A DNA stretch of 40,296 bases, from NCBI GenBank assembly GCA_006226345.1, contig SBHD01000146.1, positions 1-40,296 on the forward strand. The letters are read 5' to 3'. This document shows positions 1-8,210 of this stretch, piece after piece. The notes beneath the pieces are model-generated. The model searched no databases. It was given only the letters and a program-made list of their open reading frames with translations, and had not been told where the DNA came from. The stretch's first letter is position 1; each line of letters starts with the position of its first letter. Source of the stretch: Bacteroidota bacterium. GTDB taxonomy: Bacteria; Bacteroidota; Bacteroidia; Chitinophagales; Saprospiraceae. Position numbers and translations under genes: made by a program.

Positions 1-2
1 TC

Positions 3-1256
3 TTAATTGGGTGAAAACGACAGCAGCACCCGTTCAATGATCCTGCAGCAGTCCTCCAACTGGTCTTCCGTCATGACCAGGGGCGGTGCAAACCGGATGA
101 TATTGCCGTGTGTCGGTTTGGCCAGCAGGCCGTGCCGGGCAAGTTCCACGCAGATATCCCAGGCCGTGTGGCTGTCTTCCGAATCGTTGATCACCAAGGC
201 ATTGAGCAGGCCTTTACCCCGCACCAGTACCAGCAGGTCGGGACGCTTCTGCACAAGCGCTTCCATTCGGGCGCGGAAGATTTCACCCAGGCGTTCGGCA
301 TTTTCGGCCAGGTGCTCTTCTTCCACTACACGCAGAGCCTCGGTTGCTACGGCACAGGCCAGCGGATTGCCGCCGAAGGTAGACCCGTGCTCGCCGGGTT
401 TAAGGGTAAGCATGACCACGTCGCTGCTGAGTACTGCGCTCACCGGCAACACTCCGCCGCTGAGGGCTTTGCCCAGGATCAGTACATCGGGCTTGATCCC
501 GTAGTGGTCGCAACACAGCAATTTCCCGGTCCGGGCAATACCGGTCTGTACTTCATCGGCAATGAAGAGCACGTTGTGTTTTTGGCACAGAGCATGCGCC
601 CGGGGCAGGTAATCGTCGGACGGTACGAACACACCGGCTTCCCCTTGTATCGGCTCCACCACGAAACCCGCCACATGGGGGTCCTGCAAGGCGGCTTCCA
701 GGGCGGGAATATCATTATACGGTACGGTCTCGATACCGGGGACGAACGGGCCGAAGTTTTTCCGGCAGGTGGGGTCGGTTGAAGCCGAGACGGCTGTAAT
801 GGTACGACCATGGAAGTTGCCGGCAGCGAAAATGATCTTGGCCTGGTTGGGCTCGACGCCCTTGACCTGGTAGGCCCATTTGCGGCAGAGTTTGATCGCT
901 GTTTCTACGGCTTCCACGCCGGTGTTCATCGGCAGCATGCGGTCGTAGCCAAAAAAACTGGTGACGAATTGAGCGTAGGGGCCCAGCTCGCTGCTGTAAA
1001 ACGCCCGGGAAGTCAGTGTTAGCCGGGAAGCCTGTTCCGTCAGGGCCCGGATGATCCGTGGATGGCAGTGGCCCTGGTTGACCGCACTGTAGGCGGAGAG
1101 GAAATCGTAGTATTGCTTGCCTTCCACATCCCAGACATGCACCCCCTCTCCACGGGTCAATACTACCGGCAACGGATGATAGTTGTGCGCATTGAAGCGG
1201 TCTTCCAGTTCCATCAGTTCGGAGGAGGAGTGTGTGGTGTTTGTCAGGATATCCAT
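3..1256 (-). CDS. rocD: Ornithine--oxo-acid aminotransferase (ornithine aminotransferase)
   Basis: A complete 417-residue class III PLP-dependent aminotransferase. It transfers the delta-amino group of ornithine to 2-oxoglutarate, giving glutamate-5-semialdehyde in arginine/proline metabolism in the cytoplasm. Visible family features are the early HNYHPLPVV segment, the [17 protein letters not shown] cofactor-pocket region, the GNFHGRT segment, [13 protein letters not shown] (the Asp that contacts the PLP ring nitrogen) and LGKALSGG, whose Lys263 should form the Schiff base. Length is normal for RocD. The ATG at 1256 fits the usual N-terminus. A TACTTTTG element (1299-1306, minus strand) matches the Bacteroidota -7 box, although no good -33 element was found. 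The stop codon lies at the very edge of the window, so its downstream neighbour is not visible. Confidence 0.93.
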   Translation of the reverse strand: MDILTNTTHSSSELMELEDRFNAHNYHPLPVVLTRGEGVHVWDVEGKQYYDFLSAYSAVNQGHCHPRIIRALTEQASRLTLTSRAFYSSELGPYAQFVTSFFGYDRMLPMNTGVEAVETAIKLCRKWAYQVKGVEPNQAKIIFAAGNFHGRTITAVSASTDPTCRKNFGPFVPGIETVPYNDIPALEAALQDPHVAGFVVEPIQGEAGVFVPSDDYLPRAHALCQKHNVLFIADEVQTGIARTGKLLCCDHYGIKPDVLILGKALSGGVLPVSAVLSSDVVMLTLKPGEHGSTFGGNPLACAVATEALRVVEEEHLAENAERLGEIFRARMEALVQKRPDLLVLVRGKGLLNALVINDSEDSHTAWDICVELARHGLLAKPTHGNIIRFAPPLVMTEDQLEDCCRIIERVLLSFSPN

Positions 1257-1350
1257 AAACCAGGTGTGCTAAATGAGCGGTTGGTAAGCAAGGAAGTACA
1301 AAAGTACGGTTTTTACCGGTAAATGCTGATTTGCAGGTAAGACAAAAAAA

Positions 1351-1374
1351 AGGCTGCCGGAACACCGGCAGCCT
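1351..1374 (-). terminator. Intrinsic terminator of the outer-membrane barrel gene
   Basis: A perfect 10-bp stem (AGGCTGCCGG with CCGGCAGCCT) with a 4-base loop. On the minus strand it is followed by a run of eight U residues (complement of 1343-1350). It lies about 30 bp after the stop of the gene at 1407-2006. Confidence 0.85.
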
Positions 1375-1406
1375 CTGTATGGATAGTTTCTGTGTTTGTT
1401 TGCGGA

Positions 1407-2006
1407 TCAGTTGTTGGAAGTGCTCTTCCGGTAGCGGCCCCAGGAGAAACCAAACTTCAGGGTTGCCTGGCCGAAGGCGCCGGAAAGCTGCCGGTCGCTC
1501 AGGCTGATATCGCTATCCGTAACGAAACGGTAGCCGCCTTCCAGCCCGAGGTGGAACCAGCGGAAGATATTGATCTCGATACCGGCGGAGGGCTGGATAA
1601 CGAAAATGCGGTCTTCCCCTTCGCCTTCATATTTAACTTTACCGCCTCCGAGGTCTACGTTGAACAGGGGGTGTACGGCGCGGTAGTTCTGAAGGCCATA
1701 ACCGAGGTGCAGGCCTTTCCATTTCATGTCGAACTGCTGATTGGGCTGGTTATTCCAGTTGATCACATCGTGTACATTGTAGCCGGCCATACCGATCTCG
1801 AGGGCCTTGCCGAACTCCAGTCCGAAGTGCCATCCGTTGACATAGTTATTGGTATTGCCAAAGCGGGTGAGCTGGTGTTTGGATCCGCCCCATACCCCGG
1901 AAAAGCCGAGACTGCGGCTGCCCAGCACGGTTTCTTCCCGTTGTGCCTGGGCAGAGAACGTAAAGAGGAACAGGCTCAGCGCCAGAAAGCAAAATTTGGT
2001 TCGCAT
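1407..2006 (-). CDS. Small outer-membrane beta-barrel protein
   Basis: A 199-residue secreted protein. Residues 1-22 form a Sec signal peptide ending in SAQAQ. The rest has alternating hydrophobic/polar strands, many Gly and aromatic residues and short turns (for example WHFGLEFGKALEIGMAGY and LHLGYGLQNYRAVHPLFNVDLGGG), which is the pattern of an 8-10 strand barrel. It ends in a hydrophilic tail rather than a terminal aromatic, so it is not a textbook barrel C-terminus. It stands alone with its own terminator. It resembles the many small porin-fold or conserved hypothetical proteins of Bacteroidota; no specific substrate or function can be assigned. Confidence 0.7.
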   Translation of the reverse strand: MRTKFCFLALSLFLFTFSAQAQREETVLGSRSLGFSGVWGGSKHQLTRFGNTNNYVNGWHFGLEFGKALEIGMAGYNVHDVINWNNQPNQQFDMKWKGLHLGYGLQNYRAVHPLFNVDLGGGKVKYEGEGEDRIFVIQPSAGIEINIFRWFHLGLEGGYRFVTDSDISLSDRQLSGAFGQATLKFGFSWGRYRKSTSNN

Positions 2007-2180
2007 AGCTTTGCGTTTTAGTTTTAATACGGTGGATAAAAAATGACAGGTTGAAGCGGGTTATACCAAAGACGTTCGACCGGCGGTTTTGTTACAACGG
2101 GCCTGAAGACCCTGAAATCCGCAGGAAACAACATCCTTACGGACAACAAGATTAGCTGTTCAGTTGCATCCGGACAACAG

Positions 2181-2213
2181 AAAAGGTGAAGGACAGGCCG
2201 TCCTTCACCTTTT
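2181..2213 (-). terminator. Intrinsic terminator of the DUF4199 gene
   Basis: A perfect 14-bp stem (AAAAGGTGAAGGAC with GTCCTTCACCTTTT) and a 5-base loop, about 30 bp past the stop of the minus-strand gene at 2245. The A/T ends give a U tract on either strand, so it may work in both directions. Confidence 0.8.
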
Positions 2214-2244
2214 TCTAACAGGGTTTAACGCATCTTAACGAAAA

Positions 2245-2760
2245 TCAGCTCCGGCGCAGCACAGCGGCGCTGATCAGTGTAACCGGCAATCCGATCGGGA
2301 GGGGTTCCAGGAATGTCAGGCCGGCGGCGATCAGCGGGTTCTTGTACAGTTCACTGAAGTGCTCCATCTCGGCTGTTTTCGCACTGATCGCTTCGGCTGA
2401 AGCGCCGGACTCTTCCAGTTGTTTCAGGACAAAGGCGACGTACTTTTCCATAAAGTCAGTCATCAGCGTGTTGGAAATGATCATCCAGGCGATCACGTAG
2501 ATCACACAGGAGATCAGCATAATAATCAGGCCGACCTGAAAGGCTTTTCCAAAAGAGATCACGCCGTCACTGACCTGGTCGCGGTATGCGCGCACGCCGA
2601 GGAACACAAACACCATGCTCAGCATAATGCCCGAGTATCCGAATATCTCGCCATGCTCGAAGTTGTCCGGAGAACGCTGCATATACAGGGCCATGATAAG
2701 CATCAGCAGGGCCGCAACGCCGCCTGAAACCAGGCCGTAATTCAAAATTGTCTTGTTCAT
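2245..2760 (-). CDS. DUF4199 family membrane protein
   Basis: A 171-residue inner-membrane protein with four predicted transmembrane helices (about residues 7-26, 41-57, 76-100 and 143-168). A charged loop rich in Glu and Ala (about 105-140) lies between helices 3 and 4. The layout, with the short RAYRDQVSDGVISFGKAFQVG segment after helix 2, is typical of DUF4199, a family common in Bacteroidota with no known role. The ATG at 2760 is the first good start. The upstream region carries the 24-bp-period repeats at 2821-2894, which may bear on its regulation. I know of no function for the family. Confidence 0.75.
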   Translation of the reverse strand: MNKTILNYGLVSGGVAALLMLIMALYMQRSPDNFEHGEIFGYSGIMLSMVFVFLGVRAYRDQVSDGVISFGKAFQVGLIIMLISCVIYVIAWMIISNTLMTDFMEKYVAFVLKQLEESGASAEAISAKTAEMEHFSELYKNPLIAAGLTFLEPLPIGLPVTLISAAVLRRS

Positions 2761-2820
2761 TTCAACGATTTGTTTTGGTGAGCGAATGGCACAAAGGACG
2801 GCAGTCTGGGGGGAGCCGGG

Positions 2821-2894
2821 CCCATACTTTCGGGTGATTTACCACCCATACTTTCGGGTGATTTGTTCTTTACCCGGCGATATTCGGCTGATTT
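2821..2894. repeat. Two exact 20-bp direct repeats with a degenerate third copy
   Basis: The 20-bp unit beginning CCCATACTTTCGGG occurs at 2821-2840 and again, identically, at 2845-2864, giving a period of 24 bp. A diverged copy (CCCGGCGATATTCGGCTGATTT-like, about 2873-2894) follows. The block lies between two minus-strand genes, 60-135 bp upstream of the DUF4199 start. It could be a set of regulator-binding half-sites or simple slippage duplication. Confidence 0.6.
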
Positions 2895-2906
2895 TGCTAT
2901 TATTCC

Positions 2907-4094
2907 TTATCCAAGTTCCTCCAGGAAATTCAAAACATCCAGCATGAGTTGGGTCGTTTGCGGCACCAGTAATAAGGTGCTTTCTGTGCCCAGCATTTCC
3001 TTCTTTTTCAGGTCATGATAGCGGATGATAAAGGCGTTCAACGCTGTTCGCTTTGGTCCTGGAAGCCTCTGTTGGATCACCTCCAGTTTCGCAAAAGCGG
3101 TCTTGAATTCGGCAGCCCGGATGGCCGTGATGATCTCCGGGAGGATTGCACTGACATCGAGGTTTTTCAATATGGCTTTTTGCCCGGCTATCACGGCGGT
3201 CAGTTCTTCCAGCACGGCATCTGCAGTAGTGCTGCCGGATTGAATAGCCTCCCATTTTCCCTGGATGGCGTTTGCGAGCTCCAGATAGGTGGATTGCCCG
3301 CTACCCTCCACCTTGCTGACCGAAGCAAAATCTTCCACCAGCCCAAACAGTTCGATCAGGTTTTCGATGATGGGTTCCATCGCAGGCTCCGCCTGAAGGA
3401 TTTCGGCAAACTCCAGTTTGCAATTCTCCAACAGAAATTCCCGGGAAAGGGTGAGGTCATAGGTGTAGATGATCCCGTGGTAATCCCGTTTGTCGGGTAA
3501 CTGATAATCCTGATCGGCTGTCAGGAACAGGAAGGGGAGGCCGTACCGCTTGATATACTCCTCTCCCGTTTCATGAATTTTTACAAATCGATGGACTAAA
3601 AGCAAGTCCATCAGATCGGTAACAAACGTCTTTTCGGCTTTGTGGATATTCCGGATGTTCAGTACTGGCCTTTCGTCGCCTTTACTTTCAAATTCCAGCA
3701 TGCCGATGAGCACTTCTTTGGTCAGATAATCGGCAACGGGTTTCACCGGATTGTTTTCAGGGTCCAACCGGTGGTACTCCAGGTCTCTTTTTCGCCGTTC
3801 GTGATCGAAGTGGTAGAGGAGGTCGCCCACCGTCGACTGGAATTTGCCCATTTCCGCGGCAAAATACCGTTGGGAAAACTCCGGCCCGAACAACTCGTAA
3901 CAAATGGCGTAAACCGCCCGAAGTCCCATGCTGGTGTCCCCTCTGATCAACAGGGGCCAGGTAGTGGAAATGGATTGGTTGACCGCTTGTATGAGCCCGG
4001 GATCCGGAGCAAAAGGCGGGATATCCATGTAATCGTCCTCGCCACCCCGGTTGATCCGGATGGATTGCCGGTTTTGTGTTCCTGTGTATAGCAT
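2907..4094 (-). CDS. Degenerate MoxR-like AAA+ protein with C-terminal EAD11-like adaptor domain
   Basis: A 395-residue cytoplasmic protein. Residues 25-290 follow the MoxR AAA+ layout: PDPGLIQAVNQSI, a strand leading to the P-loop position, an LTKEVLIGMLEF helix, a Walker-B-like strand, a sensor-1-like strand and a lid. The ATPase residues are gone. The P-loop reads GDTSMGLR (52-59), with Leu58/Arg59 where Lys-Thr/Ser should be; Walker B reads VLNIRNIHKAE, with Arg148/Asn149 in place of Asp-Glu; sensor 1 is LTADQDYQLP (Asp194 for Asn); and the usual Arg-Arg after it is absent. Residues about 318-395 (ITAIRAAEFKTAFAKLEVI through IIRYHDLKKKEMLGTES to a final LLDxL-like helix) resemble effector-associated domain 11. 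Such adaptors link regulators to effectors in NTP-dependent conflict systems; here that role is inferred. Met23 (4028) is an alternative start. No partner gene is adjacent. Confidence 0.6.
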   Translation of the reverse strand: MLYTGTQNRQSIRINRGGEDDYMDIPPFAPDPGLIQAVNQSISTTWPLLIRGDTSMGLRAVYAICYELFGPEFSQRYFAAEMGKFQSTVGDLLYHFDHERRKRDLEYHRLDPENNPVKPVADYLTKEVLIGMLEFESKGDERPVLNIRNIHKAEKTFVTDLMDLLLVHRFVKIHETGEEYIKRYGLPFLFLTADQDYQLPDKRDYHGIIYTYDLTLSREFLLENCKLEFAEILQAEPAMEPIIENLIELFGLVEDFASVSKVEGSGQSTYLELANAIQGKWEAIQSGSTTADAVLEELTAVIAGQKAILKNLDVSAILPEIITAIRAAEFKTAFAKLEVIQQRLPGPKRTALNAFIIRYHDLKKKEMLGTESTLLLVPQTTQLMLDVLNFLEELG

Positions 4095-4339
4095 CAGTTG
4101 TGTTTTATCGTGTGCTGAAACGGCACTTGTTCTCCTGTTCGATGGAAACCAGGATGTTTGTTGGATATTGGAGATTGCGACTAATTGTATTTGAAATTAC
4201 AAAGTAAAAATAAGCACGCGATCGTCATTTCCGGGCCGGAGATACCAGTCGGCTTTCTGTAGCCGGAGCTAAAGTTATCCTTTTTTACTTTCCGGCAATT
4301 CTGAAATGCTGCGGCATACAGCCAGCCACAATTGGTGCA

Positions 4340-4831
4340 TTATCCTTTCAGTTGAGCAGTGCCAAGCAAACGGAGTGCCCGCGCTTTCTGCACTGCCTGG
4401 GTACGGCGTTGTACGTCCAGTTTGGAAAAGAGGTTGGAGGTGTGGGTTTTGATCGTGTTGAGGGAAACGAACATCCGGTCGGCGATCTCCTGGTTGCTGA
4501 GCCCCTGGGCGATGAATTGCAGCACTTCGTATTCCCGCGGGGTAATGTTGTGTCGGGCGAGTACCTGCTCCAACTCCGGTTCTGATAGCGGCTGTTCTGC
4601 CGAAGGGGCGGGTTTTGTTTTTGACGCGGAAGTGAAATGCCGGCCTGCCCAGATACCGACAACTGTAAACAGGAGAGCGGTCAGCCCGATATACAGTTCT
4701 TCGGCATGATCCAGGATCAGCAGCCGATACCGTGCCGTTTGCAAGGCGACCAGCATCAGACCCAGGGCGAGTCCGTAGCCCAGGACGGAGCCGATTAGTT
4801 TTAATCCGGATCGTGATCGCTTGTTTCCCAC
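4340..4831 (-). CDS. Membrane-anchored LuxR-type transcriptional regulator
   Basis: A 163-residue protein with two N-terminal transmembrane helices (about 10-28 and 44-63), a short Pro/Ser-rich linker and a C-terminal LuxR/GerE HTH (about 95-158: ITPREYEVLQFIAQGLSNQEIADRMF, then VSLNTIKTHTSNLFSKLDVQRRTQAVQKA). All the usual HTH positions are kept. There is no receiver or ligand-binding domain, so the input is presumably at or in the membrane. The start is a GTG; no in-frame ATG exists upstream before a stop. A GATTTTTG element, one base off the -7 consensus, ends four bases before the GTG, so the transcript may be leaderless. The gene begins just 12 bp below a strong terminator, so it is probably a separate unit. 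Confidence 0.8.
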   Translation of the reverse strand: MGNKRSRSGLKLIGSVLGYGLALGLMLVALQTARYRLLILDHAEELYIGLTALLFTVVGIWAGRHFTSASKTKPAPSAEQPLSEPELEQVLARHNITPREYEVLQFIAQGLSNQEIADRMFVSLNTIKTHTSNLFSKLDVQRRTQAVQKARALRLLGTAQLKG

Positions 4832-4843
4832 AGGGCAAAAATC

Positions 4844-4876
4844 AAAAAAGTCATCCGGGTTGCGGATGACTTTTTT
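4844..4876 (-). terminator. Strong intrinsic terminator between T9SS gene and luxR-type gene
   Basis: A perfect 14-bp stem (AAAAAAGTCATCCG with CGGATGACTTTTTT) and a 5-base loop with U tract. It lies 24 bp past the stop of the gene at 4900 and 12 bp before the GTG start of the LuxR-type gene. Confidence 0.9.
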
Positions 4877-4899
4877 GAAAAAATCGCTTTATACCTGGT

Positions 4900-6045
4900 T
4901 CAAGGCTTCACAATGACCAGCCTTTTGGTGCCGATGATGGTGCCATCGCCATTAACCAGACTGTAGAGATAGGTGCCTTTTTTAAACTCTTCCAGGTCAA
5001 CTTTGATCGAGCGTTTGCCGGCGATATAATGAGATTCTTTCCAGACCACTTTACCGACGATATTAAAGATCTTCAGGGTATAATCATCCGCCGGCAGGTT
5101 GGAGCAATCAAAGCGCACCCACTGTATGGCCGGGTTGGGGAAGGCCTGGATGCTGGCAGCACCCGGCGCATCGAAGTCCGGCATCGACGTGAGCATATCT
5201 ATATTCTTGAACACCGCCTGGTCGACCGCGTTTTGCTCGTTGTTAAGTGTCAGGATCGCCAGTTCCTCCTTGTGGATGTTGCTGTAAAACCGGTAGGTGA
5301 CCGTAGTGTCGGTACCCAGGAAGTTGGCCAGTCCGCCGGTACCTGGATCCAGTGGTACCGGGATCCAGCCGATGAAAGAATGCACATCCAGGTTCGTAGT
5401 CGTGTATTGCGTGCGTTTTTCCCGCAATACCGGTGTGGGCATGGGCATGCCCGGAATTTTAAGTTCGCCCCAGCCATCCACGACTTCCAGGCGCTGAAAA
5501 TTAATGCGTACCCGGATCGAGTCGATCAGGTCGATGCCGGGAATGTTGGCCACCAGGCTGTCGGGCAGCGCATCGGTGGAGAAGGGCAGCGAAAGGTTGG
5601 TGGTTTGCTGGTTGACATCAAAGAAGTTGAGTGGTGACCGGCGTTCGATTATCGAAGGAACAAACCTGGCCAGCACATTGACACCAAAGTTGGCCGGATC
5701 GCCACCGGCATAACCGAGCAACTCAACCTTATTGTTGGTAACATTGAAATAGGATTCACCGGTTATCCCTTTTACCAGTAATTCGGCGCCGGGAAAACTG
5801 GCATTGCTGGCGCCTTCACCCGGTGGCAGATAAACGGTCTCCAGTGTCTGTTCGAATTGCAGATCGGAAAAATCCCAAGATTGATTTTCGCCGGGTGGTG
5901 TGATAAAGTTGGTGCCGGCAGGGGCGAGGTCGATCGCATACCGGAAGGTATCGCCGACCGCAGGAAAGGTAGCAGCAGTAACTGTGATTTGAGCAGTAGC
6001 ATTAAACCACATAAGAGAGAGAGCAGCCAGTAGCATTCGTTTCAT
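4900..6045 (-). CDS. Secreted protein with T9SS type A sorting domain
   Basis: A 381-residue secreted protein. Residues 1-19 are a signal peptide (ending NATAQ). The body (20-295) is beta-rich and has no enzyme motif that I recognise; it contains the phrases PPGENQSWDFSDLQ and SYFNVTNNKVELLGY, seen in lineage-specific Bacteroidota surface proteins. The last ~80 residues are a type A T9SS signal: IQAFPNPAIQWVRF, YTLKIFNIVGKVVWKE, FKKGTYLYSLVNGDG and the basic tail TKRLVIVKP. This predicts export through the type IX system and attachment to or release from the cell surface. A TATCTTTG -7 box lies at 6105-6112 on the minus strand. Its own terminator follows. The ligand or role is unknown. Confidence 0.85.
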   Translation of the reverse strand: MKRMLLAALSLMWFNATAQITVTAATFPAVGDTFRYAIDLAPAGTNFITPPGENQSWDFSDLQFEQTLETVYLPPGEGASNASFPGAELLVKGITGESYFNVTNNKVELLGYAGGDPANFGVNVLARFVPSIIERRSPLNFFDVNQQTTNLSLPFSTDALPDSLVANIPGIDLIDSIRVRINFQRLEVVDGWGELKIPGMPMPTPVLREKRTQYTTTNLDVHSFIGWIPVPLDPGTGGLANFLGTDTTVTYRFYSNIHKEELAILTLNNEQNAVDQAVFKNIDMLTSMPDFDAPGAASIQAFPNPAIQWVRFDCSNLPADDYTLKIFNIVGKVVWKESHYIAGKRSIKVDLEEFKKGTYLYSLVNGDGTIIGTKRLVIVKP

Positions 6046-6284
6046 CGGATTGTAGATACAAAAAGACTGGTGAGATTAATCGGTTTCAAATAGAATGTTT
6101 GCTTCAAAGATACGCCGCTTTTTTTTTAATTACCGGCAGATGCCGCGTGTCAATTTGGGGAAAGGATCAAATTATCCTGCCCGGTGACAGGTAAATTGCA
6201 GGAACGGCAGGCCTGGATGCAGAACCGGTAACGGCCGGTGCATGTTTTTCAGACATACCCTGTATTTGAAGTGACAAAGCAGAA

Positions 6285-8105
6285 TTAAAGTGCCTGCAGT
6301 TCCACAAGTTTCCGGTACACGCCCTTTTGCAGCAACAAACTTTCGTGTGTGCCGCGTTCGACAATTTGTCCGGCATCCAGCACAATGATCTCGTCGGCAT
6401 GCTGGACGGTGCTCAGCCGGTGTGCAATGACAAGTGCGGTGCGGTTTTGGAGCAACCGGTCGAGTGCAGCCTGTACCAGTTTCTCTGATTCACTATCCAG
6501 CGCGGAGGTTGCCTCATCCAGGATCAGAATAGGCGGATTTTTTAACAGGGCGCGTGCGATCGTGAGGCGCTGGCGCTGGCCGCCGCTCAGTTTGGAGCCC
6601 CGGTCGCCGATATTGGTGTCGTATCCTTCCGGCAATGCCCGGATGAATTCATGCGCATTCGCGGCTTTGGCCGCAGCGAATACGGCTTCGTCATCCACCC
6701 CTTCGCTGCCAAACAGGATGTTGTTCCGAACGGTATCGTTAAACAGGATGGCTTCCTGGCTGACGATCCCCAATTGCTCCCGGAGGTCGTACAGCCTTAA
6801 TTGCCGGATATCGAATCCATCGATCAGGACCTGCCCGTCCGTCACATCATAAAAACGGGGCAGGAGGTCGGCAATCGTGCTTTTTCCGGCACCGGAAGCG
6901 CCTACGAGGGCGACCATCTTGCCATAGGGCAGCACCAGGTCAATGTGTTGCAGGGCCGGCCGGTCGGCATTCTGATAGCGGAACGACACATCCCGGAACT
7001 CTACTTTTTCCCGGAATTGGGTAAAAGGTTGCGGATTCGGGCTGTCCTGGATCGAACTGTTTGCATCCAGCACGGCCTCTATGCGCTCCAGAGCGCCCAT
7101 ACCCTTTCGAATGCTGTAAGAGGCGCCACTGAGTTGCTTGGCGGGCTCGATAATATTGTAAAAGGCGTACAGGAAGGTGATAAAGGTGGCCGCGGTGATC
7201 TCCCCGGAAAATACCTGTTTGGCGCCAAACCAGAGCAATACTGAAACTGCTGCGATACCCAGAAATTCGGAGAGGGGAGAGGCCAGGTCTTTTCGCCGGT
7301 ACAGTTTGGTCATGGTGCGGGCATATCCGGTGTTTTCCCGGCCGAACCGCTCCAGTTGCCATTGTTCGCTGTTAAAGCCCTTGATGATGCGGAGGCCGCC
7401 CAGCGTTTCTTCTACCAGGGAGCCGATCAGGCCCAGCCGGGTTTGCGCTTCGCCCGACTGCCGGCGCAGGGAGCGGCCTACACCGCCGATGATCAGGCCG
7501 GAAAACAGCATCAGGCCAAATACAAAAATGAGCAGCTGCGGGGATACAAAGATCATGAAGGCCAGGCTGCCCAGAATAATGATCGGTTCACGGGCCACGG
7601 ATTCCACCACTCCCACGATACTCCATTCTACCTCCTGCACATCGGCAGAGATACGACTCATCAGGTCGCCTTTGCGCTCCTCAGAGAAATAGGAGAGGGG
7701 CAGGTGCACCATTTTACCAACCAGCTTTTGGCGCAGGTCGCGCACAATACCGTTCCGGACTGGTGCAAGAAAAAACAGGGACAGGTACCGGAACAGGTTT
7801 TTCCCAAAGAAGGTAAAGACCAGAAAGGCACATACGATCAACAGGGCTTCCTCCCGGCCGTGTGTTTCGATGAGGTTGGCAAAAAATGCGTTTACTTTCT
7901 GTTCGATTGCCTGAAACCCGCTGCTGCTGCCTGCTGTGCCGGTCAGTTCGGGACTTTCGGCCCCACCTGCACTGAACAGGATCTGAAGGAACGGCTGGAG
8001 CACGGGTATGCTGACAACCATGAACAGGGACATCAACAGGTTGCTCACTACTGCCAGCAGCAAATAGGACTTGTAGGGGCGGTAATACTGAAATAAACGC
8101 AGCAT
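6285..8105 (-). CDS. MsbA-like ABC exporter (fused permease and ATPase)
   Basis: A 606-residue half-transporter of the ABCB/MsbA type. An N-terminal domain of six transmembrane helices (about 1-325) is followed by an ATPase domain (about 350-606) with Walker A GASGAGKST (Lys408), signature LSGGQRQR, Walker B ILILDEATSALD and the H-loop AHRLST. All catalytic residues are present. Acting as a homodimer, such proteins flip lipid A precursor, other lipids or drugs across the inner membrane. In Bacteroidota this form is usually annotated as the lipid/multidrug exporter. The region between helices 1 and 2 is longer than in E. coli MsbA (about residues 40-95). TACCTTCG ends four bases before the ATG, a near match to the -7 box, so the mRNA may be leaderless. 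The substrate is not decided by sequence. Confidence 0.88.
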   Translation of the reverse strand: MLRLFQYYRPYKSYLLLAVVSNLLMSLFMVVSIPVLQPFLQILFSAGGAESPELTGTAGSSSGFQAIEQKVNAFFANLIETHGREEALLIVCAFLVFTFFGKNLFRYLSLFFLAPVRNGIVRDLRQKLVGKMVHLPLSYFSEERKGDLMSRISADVQEVEWSIVGVVESVAREPIIILGSLAFMIFVSPQLLIFVFGLMLFSGLIIGGVGRSLRRQSGEAQTRLGLIGSLVEETLGGLRIIKGFNSEQWQLERFGRENTGYARTMTKLYRRKDLASPLSEFLGIAAVSVLLWFGAKQVFSGEITAATFITFLYAFYNIIEPAKQLSGASYSIRKGMGALERIEAVLDANSSIQDSPNPQPFTQFREKVEFRDVSFRYQNADRPALQHIDLVLPYGKMVALVGASGAGKSTIADLLPRFYDVTDGQVLIDGFDIRQLRLYDLREQLGIVSQEAILFNDTVRNNILFGSEGVDDEAVFAAAKAANAHEFIRALPEGYDTNIGDRGSKLSGGQRQRLTIARALLKNPPILILDEATSALDSESEKLVQAALDRLLQNRTALVIAHRLSTVQHADEIIVLDAGQIVERGTHESLLLQKGVYRKLVELQAL

Positions 8106-8210
8106 GGGGCGAAGGTACGCGAATTGCTACAGGTCGCACCTGCCCTGACGGGCCCGGGGATCTGTTTGCGATCAGTGCCAGCCGGATATCGACCGGCTTC
8201 CCGGATCTGC

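Noticed and set aside
108-782. 224-residue plus-strand frame across rocD
   Set aside because: It is antisense to a well-supported aminotransferase and its translation has no family features; it is a frame kept open by GC-rich codon use.
2821-2894. Short CRISPR-like array
   Set aside because: Only two exact units with 4-bp gaps; no spacers of proper length and no cas genes.
2753-2947. 64-residue plus-strand frame over the direct repeats
   Set aside because: Its repeated YHPYFRVI segment is only the DNA repeat translated; it overlaps two minus-strand genes.
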